Source: an uncultured Sphingorhabdus sp. (GTDB lineage Bacteria; Pseudomonadota; Alphaproteobacteria; Sphingomonadales; Sphingomonadaceae). From it: a stretch of 50,918 nt of DNA. Numbering within the stretch: the first letter of the stretch is position 1; each line of letters begins with the position of its first letter. Location of the stretch: contig CALMYW010000456.1 in the NCBI GenBank assembly GCA_937873665.1, positions 1-50,918 of the forward strand, given 5' to 3'. A program made the translations under genes and the position numbers. Positions 33,946 to 42,820 of this stretch are shown piece by piece. The notes below the pieces were generated by a model. That model made no database searches. It saw only the letters and a program-made list of their open reading frames with translations, and was not told where the DNA came from.

Positions 33946-35371
33946 GGAGGCTTACTCCGATGAGATTAAATTCGCTCACGCTTGTGTACATTGAATAGAG
34001 GGCCGTGCCATTGAGTGTGCCGCCTTCCCATTGACATGCCGACATCACACCGAAGGCGATTGTACCCGCAAACCAAGGTCCGCCCGAGTCTCCCTGATAG
34101 CATTTGAGCGTCCCTGTACCAGATGTGCGAACGGTTCCCGCTCCCGATTGCGTATTGCGCACTATCACATAGTTACCACCTGTCGTTCCGCCTGTTCCAC
34201 GGTTCCCTGCGGTTGATATGACTTCGCCACAGCTCTGGATCATATTGGAGCTGCCAAGTGTTTCTTGGCCTACGTGGCAGACAAAGCTTCCCGCGATCGT
34301 GCTGGCAGTAGTCATTGTGCCATTCCCGGCACTGGTCGAAGATCGCGCCCGAAAGCCCGTCACAGTTCTGAAGGAGCCAGTGCCATCAAAGCGAAACTGT
34401 CCAGACCCGGCGGGTGTACCCGACAGGAACATGAGATCGCCGGTCGTGGTATTATTGAGCGTGGTGCCTTGGGTTAGATTGACCGAAGTCCCGTCGCTCG
34501 ATGTCATGGAAATAGTGGAGGCTGATGCGCAATGCCCGGCCGTAACAATTCCCGTCTTGCCGTCGCTCGTCCGTTTGGCACCAAAGGCGGTCATACACCA
34601 ACGTTGCGTTGGTATAGTCGTGAACAGGCCACCACGCAGCGTAACATCGACAAAGCCGCCCGGGACCAATTCAATACGATGCGGCACACTCAATACCGAT
34701 GCAGCGGCCTGTGAGGCCGCCATTTTCTCTGTCGCATCAACCATAATCACGATTTCGCCAGTTCGATCATCGACAAACGAAGTCTGATATCCGGGAATTT
34801 TCACCAACTGGCCGGAGGCATTTGTAAGAGTCGATTGCAATTCTCCGCGGGATTGCTTTGCACCTCCACGCTTTTCAAGCGTGTAGCGCTGCGGCTTGGA
34901 GAGAATCTCCTCGGCCGCAGCGACATCGTCGGCGGTAATGCTGAATCGCGCCCGCAATTGCGCGCGTTCACTGGCCCGTGCTGCGCGCTGTTGGGCACCA
35001 CGCGTCATACCGCTCCTACCCGGGCGCGTAAGAGTGGACTTTGCATCGCCAGCCTTTCGGCTGCGGATAACAATGGCAAATTCGGCAGCGCTGTTGTCAA
35101 AGTACACTCCAGCGAAATCCGCTCCCTCCAGGTTTGCTTGCGTAATTGCGTCTTCGGTGCCCTCAAGCATCGCGCGCAACCGGCGCATCGCTTCCTCCTT
35201 GGTGACGCCGTACTGCGCAGCATAAATGCCTGCATCGACGGCGAGGGACTCAGCTTCGTCAAGAACCATGTCCGCTGCGAGATCCTGCGCGAGGCAAGGT
35301 GCCGCAGTTAATGAGGAAGAAATCAAAGCGATAGCAATCCCGGCTTTCGATGCAAATCGGCTGATATCCAT
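33935..35371 (-). CDS. Secreted trypsin-like (S1) serine protease
   Basis: 478 aa. A signal peptide (MDISRFASKAGIAIALISSS...CLAQ) is followed by a roughly 220-residue N-terminal propeptide and a chymotrypsin-fold domain with VTAGHC (H280), a candidate D312 in GDLMF and QGDSGGPW (S429). The Cys around the catalytic residues could form disulfides. The architecture (propeptide plus S1) recalls streptogrisin-like enzymes. It lies on the IS66-type element together with the lipoprotein, so it is mobile cargo. Confidence 0.85.
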   Translation of the reverse strand: MDISRFASKAGIAIALISSSLTAAPCLAQDLAADMVLDEAESLAVDAGIYAAQYGVTKEEAMRRLRAMLEGTEDAITQANLEGADFAGVYFDNSAAEFAIVIRSRKAGDAKSTLTRPGRSGMTRGAQQRAARASERAQLRARFSITADDVAAAEEILSKPQRYTLEKRGGAKQSRGELQSTLTNASGQLVKIPGYQTSFVDDRTGEIVIMVDATEKMAASQAAASVLSVPHRIELVPGGFVDVTLRGGLFTTIPTQRWCMTAFGAKRTSDGKTGIVTAGHCASASTISMTSSDGTSVNLTQGTTLNNTTTGDLMFLSGTPAGSGQFRFDGTGSFRTVTGFRARSSTSAGNGTMTTASTIAGSFVCHVGQETLGSSNMIQSCGEVISTAGNRGTGGTTGGNYVIVRNTQSGAGTVRTSGTGTLKCYQGDSGGPWFAGTIAFGVMSACQWEGGTLNGTALYSMYTSVSEFNLIGVSLLVP

Positions 35372-35589
35372 GCTTCTTGCCCTTCTATTGCTATCGCGTT
35401 GAGATCAAACACGAAGTTTTTGTGCGGCTTCGAATCTTGATGATATTCGAAATTGTCCTGCAGCCTACACCTTGAGACAAGCAGACCTTGAGAATCCCAA
35501 CTATTCAAGGTCACTCGAGCCAGAGTGTGCTCCGCCCGCGTCAAGTCGATGGTTACGCGCAATAATATAGGAAAATAAGACGTTAAATA

Positions 35590-36125
35590 TCAGAACTGGC
35601 CAAATATTTTGGGAAGTTTACGTCGCCAAATTGGATGCCTTCCACTCCCAAGGCAACAGTTCGTCGATCCGGTTGATGGGATGGCCCTTGCCGATGCGGT
35701 CGAGCACGTCGGCGAGCCATACTCGAGCACTTCAGTGACGTCCTCGCCAAGCGTGGACATGGTGCCACCGCAGGCGGTGCAGCCATCGGTAGCGGGCGCG
35801 GCATGGATCACTTCATCGCGCGGCAGATGCTCGGGCAAGGGCCTGCGGCGTGGGCGGTTCGCCGGGACTTTGAGTTCCTGGTCGGGAAGCTTGCCCTCAA
35901 TCACGCACTCGGCGCGGGCCTGTTCGGCTTCGAGGTCTTCAAGGGTCAGTTCCAGCTGGTCGGCTTGCTGCGCCACGCGTTCGGACGACTGGCCGAACTT
36001 CATGCGCCGCAACCGGGCCAGGGCCACCTTCAGCTTCTCGATCTGCAGCGTGGTCAGCTGGACCGCGTTCTTCGCTGCCGTCAGTTCATCGCGGGTGGCA
36101 ACATGAGCTTCCCGTTCGGCATCGA
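35590..36125 (-). pseudogene. IS66 tnpC remnant with internal deletion
   Basis: The N-terminal region (LARLRRMKFGQSSERVAQQADQLELTLEDLEAE, then CTACGGTMSTLGEDVTEVLEY) is IS66 transposase TnpC. It then breaks into another frame that encodes the extreme C-terminus (LDRIGKGHPINRIDELLPWEW). The catalytic DDE core is missing, so it cannot transpose by itself. Confidence 0.8.
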
Positions 36126-36485
36126 GTGCCTGCTCCGATGCCGCAACGCGATCTCGATCACGCCTGGCGTTGCAAAGGTGTGGTCCGATGGGAGCTGCTG
36201 CTCATCTTGCCGTTGCAGATCAATGCGGCCGACGGGAAACCCGCCATCCTGCGGAAGCGCGGTAAGCTCGCCATAGCCGATGAACGGTGGCAACATCCCG
36301 TGTGCCGCCTTTTCGCGCTCCTGCTTGCGCCACTTGTGGACCATGCTCGAGACGATATCGTTGCGCCGACATACCTCGGCGATGATCGCATCTGGCATCG
36401 CGCACTCGGCCAGAATGCGCGCCCGATCCGCCCGACTCCAGCGCCGCCGTCGCTCTGTCCGCGTGATGATCTCGATACCTGCCAT
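36081..36485 (-). pseudogene. IS66 tnpA, 3' end fused out of frame to tnpC
   Basis: The first 65 residues (EIITRTERRRRWSRADRARILAECAMPDAIIAEVCRRNDIVSSMVHKWRKQE) are the HTH protein TnpA/OrfA of IS66. The last part reads through tnpC sequence in the wrong frame, showing that the end of tnpA and all of tnpB have been deleted. Confidence 0.8.
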
Positions 36486-36584
36486 GCTTGAGCCTCTCCT
36501 TTGAGCGGCTCAAAGGGCGCACTCATCCAAGGCTACTCACAAATGACGGCTATCCGCGCAACTCGGGGCAGGCCGGACGCTTAC

Positions 36585-36592
36585 GCTGTTTC
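36585..36592. repeat. 8-bp target duplication, right copy
   Basis: GCTGTTTC directly after the right terminus ...CCGGACGCTTAC; identical to 33236-33243. The following bases continue the interrupted TfoX-like reading frame. Confidence 0.88.
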
Positions 36593-36818
36593 GAATGCCA
36601 ACTCGCTTCCACCGAAATGAGTCTCTAGGGTTGGCCGAAAGGAAGGGCTGCTTTCAAGGTCTCAATGCCAGTAGCTGTCTTTCCGGACTCCACGACAAAT
36701 ACGACCTCTGTCCATCCAAGCCTCGACGTCCGTATCGTGCCCCTTCTGGACGTGGAGCCTAGTCGCGGAATGGCTGCTTTTGGTTAGTCAAATGCAATTA
36801 GGCGCGACCAAAATGACA

Positions 36819-37724
36819 TCAATTGCTACCCAATTCCTTCATCAGATATGCTGCCCCAGCTGGCGTTGCCTTCACCGCAATCGCAAGCTTCGCGCGAGAC
36901 AGCGATGGAATTGCCAAGCCGAGCTCTGCCGCCAAGCGCAACCTGCTGCGTGCGGTACGTTTGTAGCGGTGATCGATTTCAACGATCTGCCGCTCCATGT
37001 TGGCGAGGCTTTTCAGTCCAACGGATGCAGCGCGACCAATGCAATCAGCAATTAGTGCCTCATAGCCGCAGGCATCACGATCCAGAAACCTAAGGCTCGG
37101 CACCAGCGACGGGATGAGGTTTGTAGTCAGATCTGCACGCCGTACCAGTTCTGGTACCATGAGGCTGACAAGCCAGGCGCGCCGGTCTTCGGGCATAAAG
37201 GTCAGCTGCCGCCCATCGTGGCTAGTTGCGGCGAGCTGTCGTCGCCCGTGTGACTTGGTCGCAACTCGCGCCATCTCATGTAGGCGCTTAGCGACCGATG
37301 GAATATTCGGTTTCAGTCCCGGCTCTCTTGCGAGGCTATGCACCGCGCGCCACAAGGGACCAAAGTGCATCAGATCTTCCCGAGCCCAGACATGCGCCTC
37401 CGCATCAACATCGAGAAGCGATCGCAACAATCGCGTAACAGCTCTGTCATTGTGGCCGCGTGCTTGATCCAGCGTCGCGAAGAAAAAATAGACGACCGCT
37501 GCGACGCTGAGCGGGTCGTTTAGCCCTTCGCTCGACCGCGGGGGATTGCGTATACCTGACAACCAAGCTTGCAGGTCATGGACCGTGACCGGTACAGATG
37601 CATTGCAGGCAGCTGTGGCCGCTCCCTCGAGCCGCGCTTTGATCAACCAGGGCTGTGCAGCTGGGCTGTGCGACAGGCGTCCATCGAGGCGTCCAAGCGC
37701 CAAAAGGGCAGTTTCGGTGTCCAT
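36819..37724 (-). CDS. Protein similar to RHE_PE00001-type plasmid proteins (DUF1612-like)
   Basis: 301 aa. The N-terminus (ALLALGRLDGRLSHSPAAQPWLIKARLEGAATAACNASVPVTVHDL, then DPLSVAAVVYFFFATLDQA) resembles the DUF1612/Fic_N-like region of rhizobial plasmid proteins RHE_PE00001; I hold this tentatively. No Fic HxFx motif is visible. The start lies in the region where the tniQ fragment runs on in another frame, so the gene may have been joined here by rearrangement. Function unknown. Confidence 0.5.
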   Translation of the reverse strand: MDTETALLALGRLDGRLSHSPAAQPWLIKARLEGAATAACNASVPVTVHDLQAWLSGIRNPPRSSEGLNDPLSVAAVVYFFFATLDQARGHNDRAVTRLLRSLLDVDAEAHVWAREDLMHFGPLWRAVHSLAREPGLKPNIPSVAKRLHEMARVATKSHGRRQLAATSHDGRQLTFMPEDRRAWLVSLMVPELVRRADLTTNLIPSLVPSLRFLDRDACGYEALIADCIGRAASVGLKSLANMERQIVEIDHRYKRTARSRLRLAAELGLAIPSLSRAKLAIAVKATPAGAAYLMKELGSN

Positions 37725-38195
37725 GCTTTGCGTCCAAGAAAACCAGCGATTCTAAGCATTTCGAGGACTCTAGGGAAAGCAAAATCGACGTTGCTTTCTG
37801 ACTCAAAGAGGGACAGTTAGTTGACATGTGATAAGGAAAACTTATCACATGTTGCATTTCACCCCGAAATGCGGCATTTGACGTCGCCACAGGCCGGTAG
37901 CACACAGGATGCCCGGTAAGGATGCTTTCATGTCGTGCCTGAATTACAAGTGCGCGCGAGCGCGCTTCGATTTGCGGCATTTCGGCGAGCATCGCACGGC
38001 AATTATGACAGCGCGTGAGGCCGCCCCGATGCGGCATGATGGGACTGGCACATTGGGTGCAGCGGTCGAGCAAAATCTTGCCGTGGCGCGTACATGTTGG
38101 AAAGAGCGTCAGCCGCCACGAAAGCCGGAAATATGGTTGTGCGTCGCAGGCCAGACACTGCGCACAAAATTGCTGCCCGTAGATGCAAGGGGGCG
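37576..38195 (-). pseudogene. tniQ: tniQ fragment (Tn7/Tn5053-type transposition protein)
   Basis: On the minus strand from 38195 down, the translation has the TniQ zinc domain: FCAQCLACDAQPYFRLSWRLTLFPTCTRHGKILLDRCTQCASPIMPHRG and later RCHNCRAML. The N-terminal part is missing because the integrase gene begins at the same point. The downstream part crosses the 12-5-12 palindrome at 37824-37852 and then runs over the next gene, so the 3' end is also doubtful. TniQ directs target choice in Tn7-like elements. The orientation matches tnsA and tnsB at 50 kb. Confidence 0.7.
37824..37852. repeat. Perfect 12-5-12 palindrome
   Basis: ACATGTGATAAG, loop GAAAA, CTTATCACATGT. The arms are perfect and lie inside the tniQ fragment about 350 bp upstream of the tyrosine recombinase gene. 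The geometry suits a tyrosine-recombinase core site or a repressor operator. No T-run follows. Confidence 0.6.
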
Positions 38196-38197
38196 TC

Positions 38198-39394
38198 ATG
38201 GAGCACAGCGTTGACAGTCTTGCCGCATCAGAAGTCGGAGATGAGCAGAAGGCGCTTATCCAGTTGCCACCGACAGCGGAGGCGGCCGTCGACCGCGCCT
38301 TGTTCATTGCCTTTGTCTCAGCTGCGTCCGCAAACAGCCTTCGCGCCTTCCGCAGTGACGTTGTGGCTTTTGACCACTGGTGCTGGACCAAGGGCGTGCG
38401 CTCCCTTCCTGCGACGCCGGAGACGGCGGCGACCTTTCTGAAGGCACGTGCCGGGGAAGGGGCAGCGCCTGCCTCGCTCAACCGCTACATGGCCTCGATC
38501 GCCAAGCTCCACCGTTTGTGCCGCGTGTCCGATCCGTGTCAGGACGAGCTGGTCAAACTGGCAATTGCTGCTCATCGCAAGGCAGTCGGCGTCGCCCAGA
38601 AACAGGCGCGACCGCTGCGCTTCAGGGGCAGCGTAAAGGATCCGCTCGCTGACACACCCCGGGGCATCAATATCCGGGCTGTACTGGAGGTCTGCGACAC
38701 AACGCCACCCGATCTGCGCGACAGGGCTTTGCTGTCCGTGGCGTATGACACCGGCTTGCGGGCCAGCGAACTCGTGGCCATATGCGTTCAAGACATGATC
38801 GAGGCGCTCGACCCCGACGCGCGGCTGCTCAAGATTGGGCGCACGAAAGGCGATCAGGAGGGGGAGGGAGCTACCGCCTATCTCAGCCCGCGCAGCGTGA
38901 GTGCGCTGACACAATGGCTGGATGCTGCCGGGATTGCGGAAGGACCGGTATTCCGCCGGGTCATTGTGCGCCGCTACGCGGCACGCCGTGCCGAGCGGGT
39001 TCGCAACACCGCGCCCTTGCACTGGAACGGCCAGTGGGACGGGCCTTTGTTTGTCACCAAGGCCGCAAAGGCCGCTCGTATTAATTATGACATTGGCGAC
39101 AAGGCGCTCCATCCCGGATCGATCACGCCGATTTTCAGGGCAATGGTTCGTCGGGCCTTTGAGGCAAAGGCTTTTGGCGATCTGGATGCCGCAACATTCG
39201 AGCGGCAAGTCGCTGAAATCAGCGCGCATTCGACGCGAGTCGGCGTCAATCAGGACTATTTCGCGAGCGGAGAAAACCTCGCGGGTATCATGGATGCTCT
39301 GCGCTGGAAAAGCCCGCGCATGCCGCTCCTCTACAACCGCAATCTTGCTGCAGAACAGGGGGCCGCGGGGAGGATGCTGGGGAAGCTGCGATAG
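38198..39394 (+). CDS. Tyrosine recombinase (phage-type integrase)
   Basis: 398 aa from ATG 38198, chosen for the GGGGG ribosome binding site. An N-terminal SAM-like core-binding domain (about 33-130) precedes the catalytic domain with R188 (DTGLRASELVAI), H344-x-x-R347 (AHSTRVG), W370 and nucleophile Y379 (PLLYNRNL). It should integrate or excise an element, or resolve multimers. Its 5' end abuts the truncated tniQ, so it marks a junction. No tRNA gene was seen nearby. Confidence 0.9.
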   Translation: MEHSVDSLAASEVGDEQKALIQLPPTAEAAVDRALFIAFVSAASANSLRAFRSDVVAFDHWCWTKGVRSLPATPETAATFLKARAGEGAAPASLNRYMASIAKLHRLCRVSDPCQDELVKLAIAAHRKAVGVAQKQARPLRFRGSVKDPLADTPRGINIRAVLEVCDTTPPDLRDRALLSVAYDTGLRASELVAICVQDMIEALDPDARLLKIGRTKGDQEGEGATAYLSPRSVSALTQWLDAAGIAEGPVFRRVIVRRYAARRAERVRNTAPLHWNGQWDGPLFVTKAAKAARINYDIGDKALHPGSITPIFRAMVRRAFEAKAFGDLDAATFERQVAEISAHSTRVGVNQDYFASGENLAGIMDALRWKSPRMPLLYNRNLAAEQGAAGRMLGKLR

Positions 39395-39768
39395 GGGCCT
39401 TCGTGGAATCTCAATGCCGTTCATTCGACGGGTCGATAAACCGACATTTGAATGCCCGTGCTGATCGACAGGGTACCGGAAACAGGCTTGCGCTGCGGGG
39501 GTCACTTGGTCGATAGGCTTTGGCGGACAACATATATTCACAGTATTGTAAGTTAAATGGAGATTTTGAAAAATTGCAAAGTATCTGAAATCGTAACAAT
39601 GGTTATAAATTGCCGATGTCGCGAAAAGCGAACATTGTGGCGGCTTTGCAACAGTTTCTTATAAAATCAAATGTCTCCGCCGCGTGGGTTGAAATCTGAA
39701 GCTTCTGATCTCATTTGCGCGTCGGCTCGATAATACAGGACGAGCCTTGCAATGAAAGAAGGACAATC
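39395..39768. other. AT-rich intergenic region before the outer-membrane gene
   Basis: About 370 bp, clearly more AT-rich than its neighbours from 39530 to 39670. No gene, tRNA or strong repeat was recognised. It must contain the promoter of the outer-membrane protein gene. Confidence 0.45.
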
Positions 39769-40209
39769 ATGAAGAATATTTTCAAGGCGGCCGTTGTTGC
39801 TGCAGCCCTTTGTGCGACCCCGGCAATGGCCGCTGGCGAAGGGCGCGTGGAAGCCCGTGGCGGGATCGCCTGGGCTGGCGGTGCCGATGAGTTTGTGGGT
39901 GGTGTGGCCGCTGGTTATGATTTTGACCTAGGCGACTCTGCTTTTGTCGGTGGTGAAGTGTCCTACGACACCGACTTCGACGGCTTTGACGGCGTGAATC
40001 TGGCTGCACGGCTTGGCGGCAAGATTGGCAAGGGCAAGCTTTATGCGACTGTCGGTTATGATGTTGCCGACATCGACGAATTCAACATTGGTGCTGGATA
40101 TCAGCACAGCTTTGGCGACAAGGTTTATGGCAAGGTTGAATATCGCCGCTATCTGCTCAACGGCACGGACCTGAATGCCGCTGTGGTGGGTATTGGTCTG
40201 AAATTCTGA
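39769..40209 (+). CDS. Outer-membrane beta-barrel protein, 146 aa
   Basis: Signal peptide MKNIFKAAVVAAALCATPAMA, cleaved near residue 21. The mature part is a series of amphipathic strands with alternating aromatic and Gly residues, ending VVGIGLKF; a C-terminal Phe is typical of outer-membrane barrels. The size suits an eight-stranded OmpA/OmpX-like or opacity-type barrel. AGAAGGA precedes the ATG; a terminator follows. Confidence 0.8.
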   Translation: MKNIFKAAVVAAALCATPAMAAGEGRVEARGGIAWAGGADEFVGGVAAGYDFDLGDSAFVGGEVSYDTDFDGFDGVNLAARLGGKIGKGKLYATVGYDVADIDEFNIGAGYQHSFGDKVYGKVEYRRYLLNGTDLNAAVVGIGLKF

Positions 40210-40234
40210 TTCTCAACCCGATGAATCGTTGAAT

Positions 40235-40272
40235 GCGACGCAGTCCTGTCACAGGGGCTGCGTCGCTTTTTT
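40235..40272 (+). terminator. Intrinsic terminator
   Basis: GCGACGCAG pairs with CTGCGTCGC, followed by six Ts. It ends the outer-membrane protein transcript. Confidence 0.9.
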
Positions 40273-40364
40273 GCGCTCACTGCAGCCGATTGGGCTCAGC
40301 AGAACATGCGGGCAATGAGCCAATCAGGCGATCACGGGGACAGGGTGGCCGATCTAGGGCAATT

Positions 40365-42644
40365 TCACGCCGCAGCGGCAACACCAACGTGGCGCTGCGC
40401 GAAATAGCGTCCCAACTCTGCTGCAGGAACGGCCTTGCTGAACAGAAAGCCCTGCAATTCCGCGCAACCTTCTTTTTGCAGAAGTTCGGCTTGGCTTGAT
40501 CGCTCGACGCCCTCGGCGATTGTTGTCATGCCCAGGCTGTCGGCAAGGGTAATGACCGAGCGGACGATCGCCTGACAATCGGCGTTATCCTCAATTTCTG
40601 AAATGAAGCACCGATCAATCTTGATCTTGTCGAAAGGAAAGCTGCGAAGATAGTTGAGCGAGGAATAGCCTGTTCCAAAATCATCGAGCGAGATTTGCAA
40701 ACCCAATTCGTGCATCTTGTGGAGCAGTTCGAGATTGGCCTCGCTGTCATGCATGAGGACCGATTCGGTAATTTCGAGGCACACACGGTTGGGCGAAAGG
40801 CCATTGCTGGCCAATGCCTGTACAAGTGTGCTGATCAGCGAAGGGCTGCGGAACTGGACTGGCGAGAGGTTGATCGAGACCGAAAGCGGCTCAGGCCATG
40901 TCGCTGCGTCCGCCATGGCCTGGCGGATCACCCATTCTCCGAGTGGCAGGATGAGGCCTGTTTCTTCGGCGATTGGAATGAAACTGTTCGGCATGATCAG
41001 CCCACGCTCAGGATGAGCCCAGCGCACGAGCGCTTCAAAACCGCTAACTGTCGTGCTGTCGACATCCATCAGGGGCTGGTAGTGGAGCTGCAGTTCGCCA
41101 TTTCTGATGGCGCCTCGCAGATCGATTTCGACGCTGCGGCGAGCTTGAGCTGCTTCATCCATCCCCGTTTCAAATCGGACAGCACGGCCTCGCCCCTGTG
41201 ATTTGGCAGCATAGAGCGCAAGGTCCGCACGCCTGATCAGGCAATCGGCGGATTCGCCGTCATGCGGTCCTGAGGCCATGCCGATGGAGGCCCCTGTTTC
41301 AATTTCCAGCTGATCGATCATGACCGGGGCCGCCAAATCCTTGACGATACGGGCGGCGAGATGGTCGATCTTGTCAACGCGCGTTCCCGATACGAGAATG
41401 ACGAACTCATCGCCGCCAAAGCGGCTCGCGACGTCATATTGGCCGATGGCCGCCTCAATGCGGCGAGCAACTTCGGCCAGAACGCGATCACCGACTGGAT
41501 GGCCGAGCGTATCATTGATCGTCTTGAAATTGTCGAGATCGAGATAGAGGATGGCAATCTGGCCGTTGTGACGTTTGAGCGCATGGGCGACGTTGTCGTT
41601 GAACAGCATGCGGTTCGGCAATTTTGTCAGCGCATCATAATGCGCAAGAAAATTGACCCGGTCTTCAGCGGAGCGCTGGGCGGTCAGATCGGTAATGACA
41701 CCGCGATAGCCCTTGCTACCACCTGCCTTGGGGCGGGCGCTGAGTGATATCCATTTGCGTTGACCATTGACCGTCAGCGCGAGTTGGTTCCGCCGGATGA
41801 TTTTCCCATCTCGGAAGTTCTGCTTGAGGCGCATGCGCTCCGTCCCCTCGTCGAGAAGGCGGCCGAATGGTGTGCCGGAAAGGTCTTCAATGGCGCATTC
41901 GAACAATGCGGCCATCTTCGCGCAGGGCTTTTCGATGCGCCCCAGATGGTCGACTTCGAGCAGCATTTCGGTGCCCTGCTCAGTCAAATCTGTGAGGAGC
42001 AGCTGGATGGTATCGGCAGCTTCGGCAAGATGTTGTTCGCGCCACCAGCTCTGCTCGAACCGTTCGGCATTGGCCGTAATGTTGCTGTAGAGCACCAAGA
42101 GGTAACAGGCCATGAGGACCAGGCCAACATAGGCTCCGATTTCAGCGATGGTGAGAAGGCCGATGACCCCGCCAATCGCACAGCACAAGACATATGAGAG
42201 TGCCGCCTTTCGCAGCGTCCGAAAGGCAATGCTGCCAGCGCTCATCATGCCTGCGCCAATAATACCGCCCACCAGTTCCATGGCATGGATACACGAGGAG
42301 AGGACGAGACAGGTTATCAGCCCCCAGAAGCTCCCCAAAAATCCGGCCATGAGGAGAATACGACGCTCCCAAGTCTTGATGCGAGGGTCATTCGGTTCAG
42401 AAGCCAGAACATCGCGGGCGGTCCTGAAGCGCCAGAAAATGAGGGCGGCCAGAGCAATCAAGACAACAAAACCGGTCGCGACGGAGATGGTGCCATAGTA
42501 GGCAAGCATCCCGCCACACACCACCAGGTTGATGAGATTACCCGCAACCGAGGCTGGTACACTGCGCGCATTTTCTGCGATCTGCGCATGAATCAGGGCG
42601 CGATTCTGCTGCGAATCGTCCGAATGCCTCAAAGACTGTGTCAT
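40365..42644 (-). CDS. Membrane GGDEF-EAL cyclic-di-GMP protein
   Basis: 759 aa from ATG 42644 (a run of Gs ending in GGAG upstream). An N-terminal membrane region with about five hydrophobic helices (residues 35-185) precedes a PAS-like segment (about 210-330), a GGDEF domain with intact FGGDEF, and an EAL domain with GFEALVRWAHPERG and DDFGTGYSSLNYLRSFPFDKIKIDR. Both cyclase and phosphodiesterase signatures look intact; which dominates cannot be told. It is divergent from a paralogue at 42821. Confidence 0.92.
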   Translation of the reverse strand: MTQSLRHSDDSQQNRALIHAQIAENARSVPASVAGNLINLVVCGGMLAYYGTISVATGFVVLIALAALIFWRFRTARDVLASEPNDPRIKTWERRILLMAGFLGSFWGLITCLVLSSCIHAMELVGGIIGAGMMSAGSIAFRTLRKAALSYVLCCAIGGVIGLLTIAEIGAYVGLVLMACYLLVLYSNITANAERFEQSWWREQHLAEAADTIQLLLTDLTEQGTEMLLEVDHLGRIEKPCAKMAALFECAIEDLSGTPFGRLLDEGTERMRLKQNFRDGKIIRRNQLALTVNGQRKWISLSARPKAGGSKGYRGVITDLTAQRSAEDRVNFLAHYDALTKLPNRMLFNDNVAHALKRHNGQIAILYLDLDNFKTINDTLGHPVGDRVLAEVARRIEAAIGQYDVASRFGGDEFVILVSGTRVDKIDHLAARIVKDLAAPVMIDQLEIETGASIGMASGPHDGESADCLIRRADLALYAAKSQGRGRAVRFETGMDEAAQARRSVEIDLRGAIRNGELQLHYQPLMDVDSTTVSGFEALVRWAHPERGLIMPNSFIPIAEETGLILPLGEWVIRQAMADAATWPEPLSVSINLSPVQFRSPSLISTLVQALASNGLSPNRVCLEITESVLMHDSEANLELLHKMHELGLQISLDDFGTGYSSLNYLRSFPFDKIKIDRCFISEIEDNADCQAIVRSVITLADSLGMTTIAEGVERSSQAELLQKEGCAELQGFLFSKAVPAAELGRYFAQRHVGVAAAA

Positions 42645-42820
42645 CGCTCCCCCCCCAACGCACGCGGCCTTCACTATAGGTGCTGGAGGGCTGAAATAGT
42701 CGTCGTCAGTATAAATGCGGTTAATGTGGATATGAAAAGCAAGTACTTTCACGTGCTTACCAAATTTTTGGAATTGGATAATATTAGCCACTCCAGAATT
42801 TTACGGGGGAGCATAAATTT

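Larger units (their letters stand above)
33244..36584. mobile_element. IS66-family derivative carrying a protease-lipoprotein cargo
   Basis: Both ends begin with the same 12 bp reading inward, GTAAGCGTCCGG, which agrees with IS66-type termini, and an 8-bp direct repeat flanks the 3341-bp unit. Inside are a REP-like palindrome, a lipoprotein gene, a secreted serine protease gene and rearranged tnpA/tnpC remnants at the right. tnpB and most of tnpC are missing, so it would need a transposase in trans. The insertion cut a TfoX-like gene whose frame is restored when the element is removed. Confidence 0.88.

Noticed and set aside
35323..35562. 79-codon minus-strand ORF upstream of the protease
   Set aside because: Overlaps the protease start, has no recognisable domain and poor start context; not strong enough to list as a gene.
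38318..39541. 407-codon minus-strand ORF opposite the integrase
   Set aside because: The forward strand has all catalytic residues of a tyrosine recombinase; the reverse ORF has no motif.
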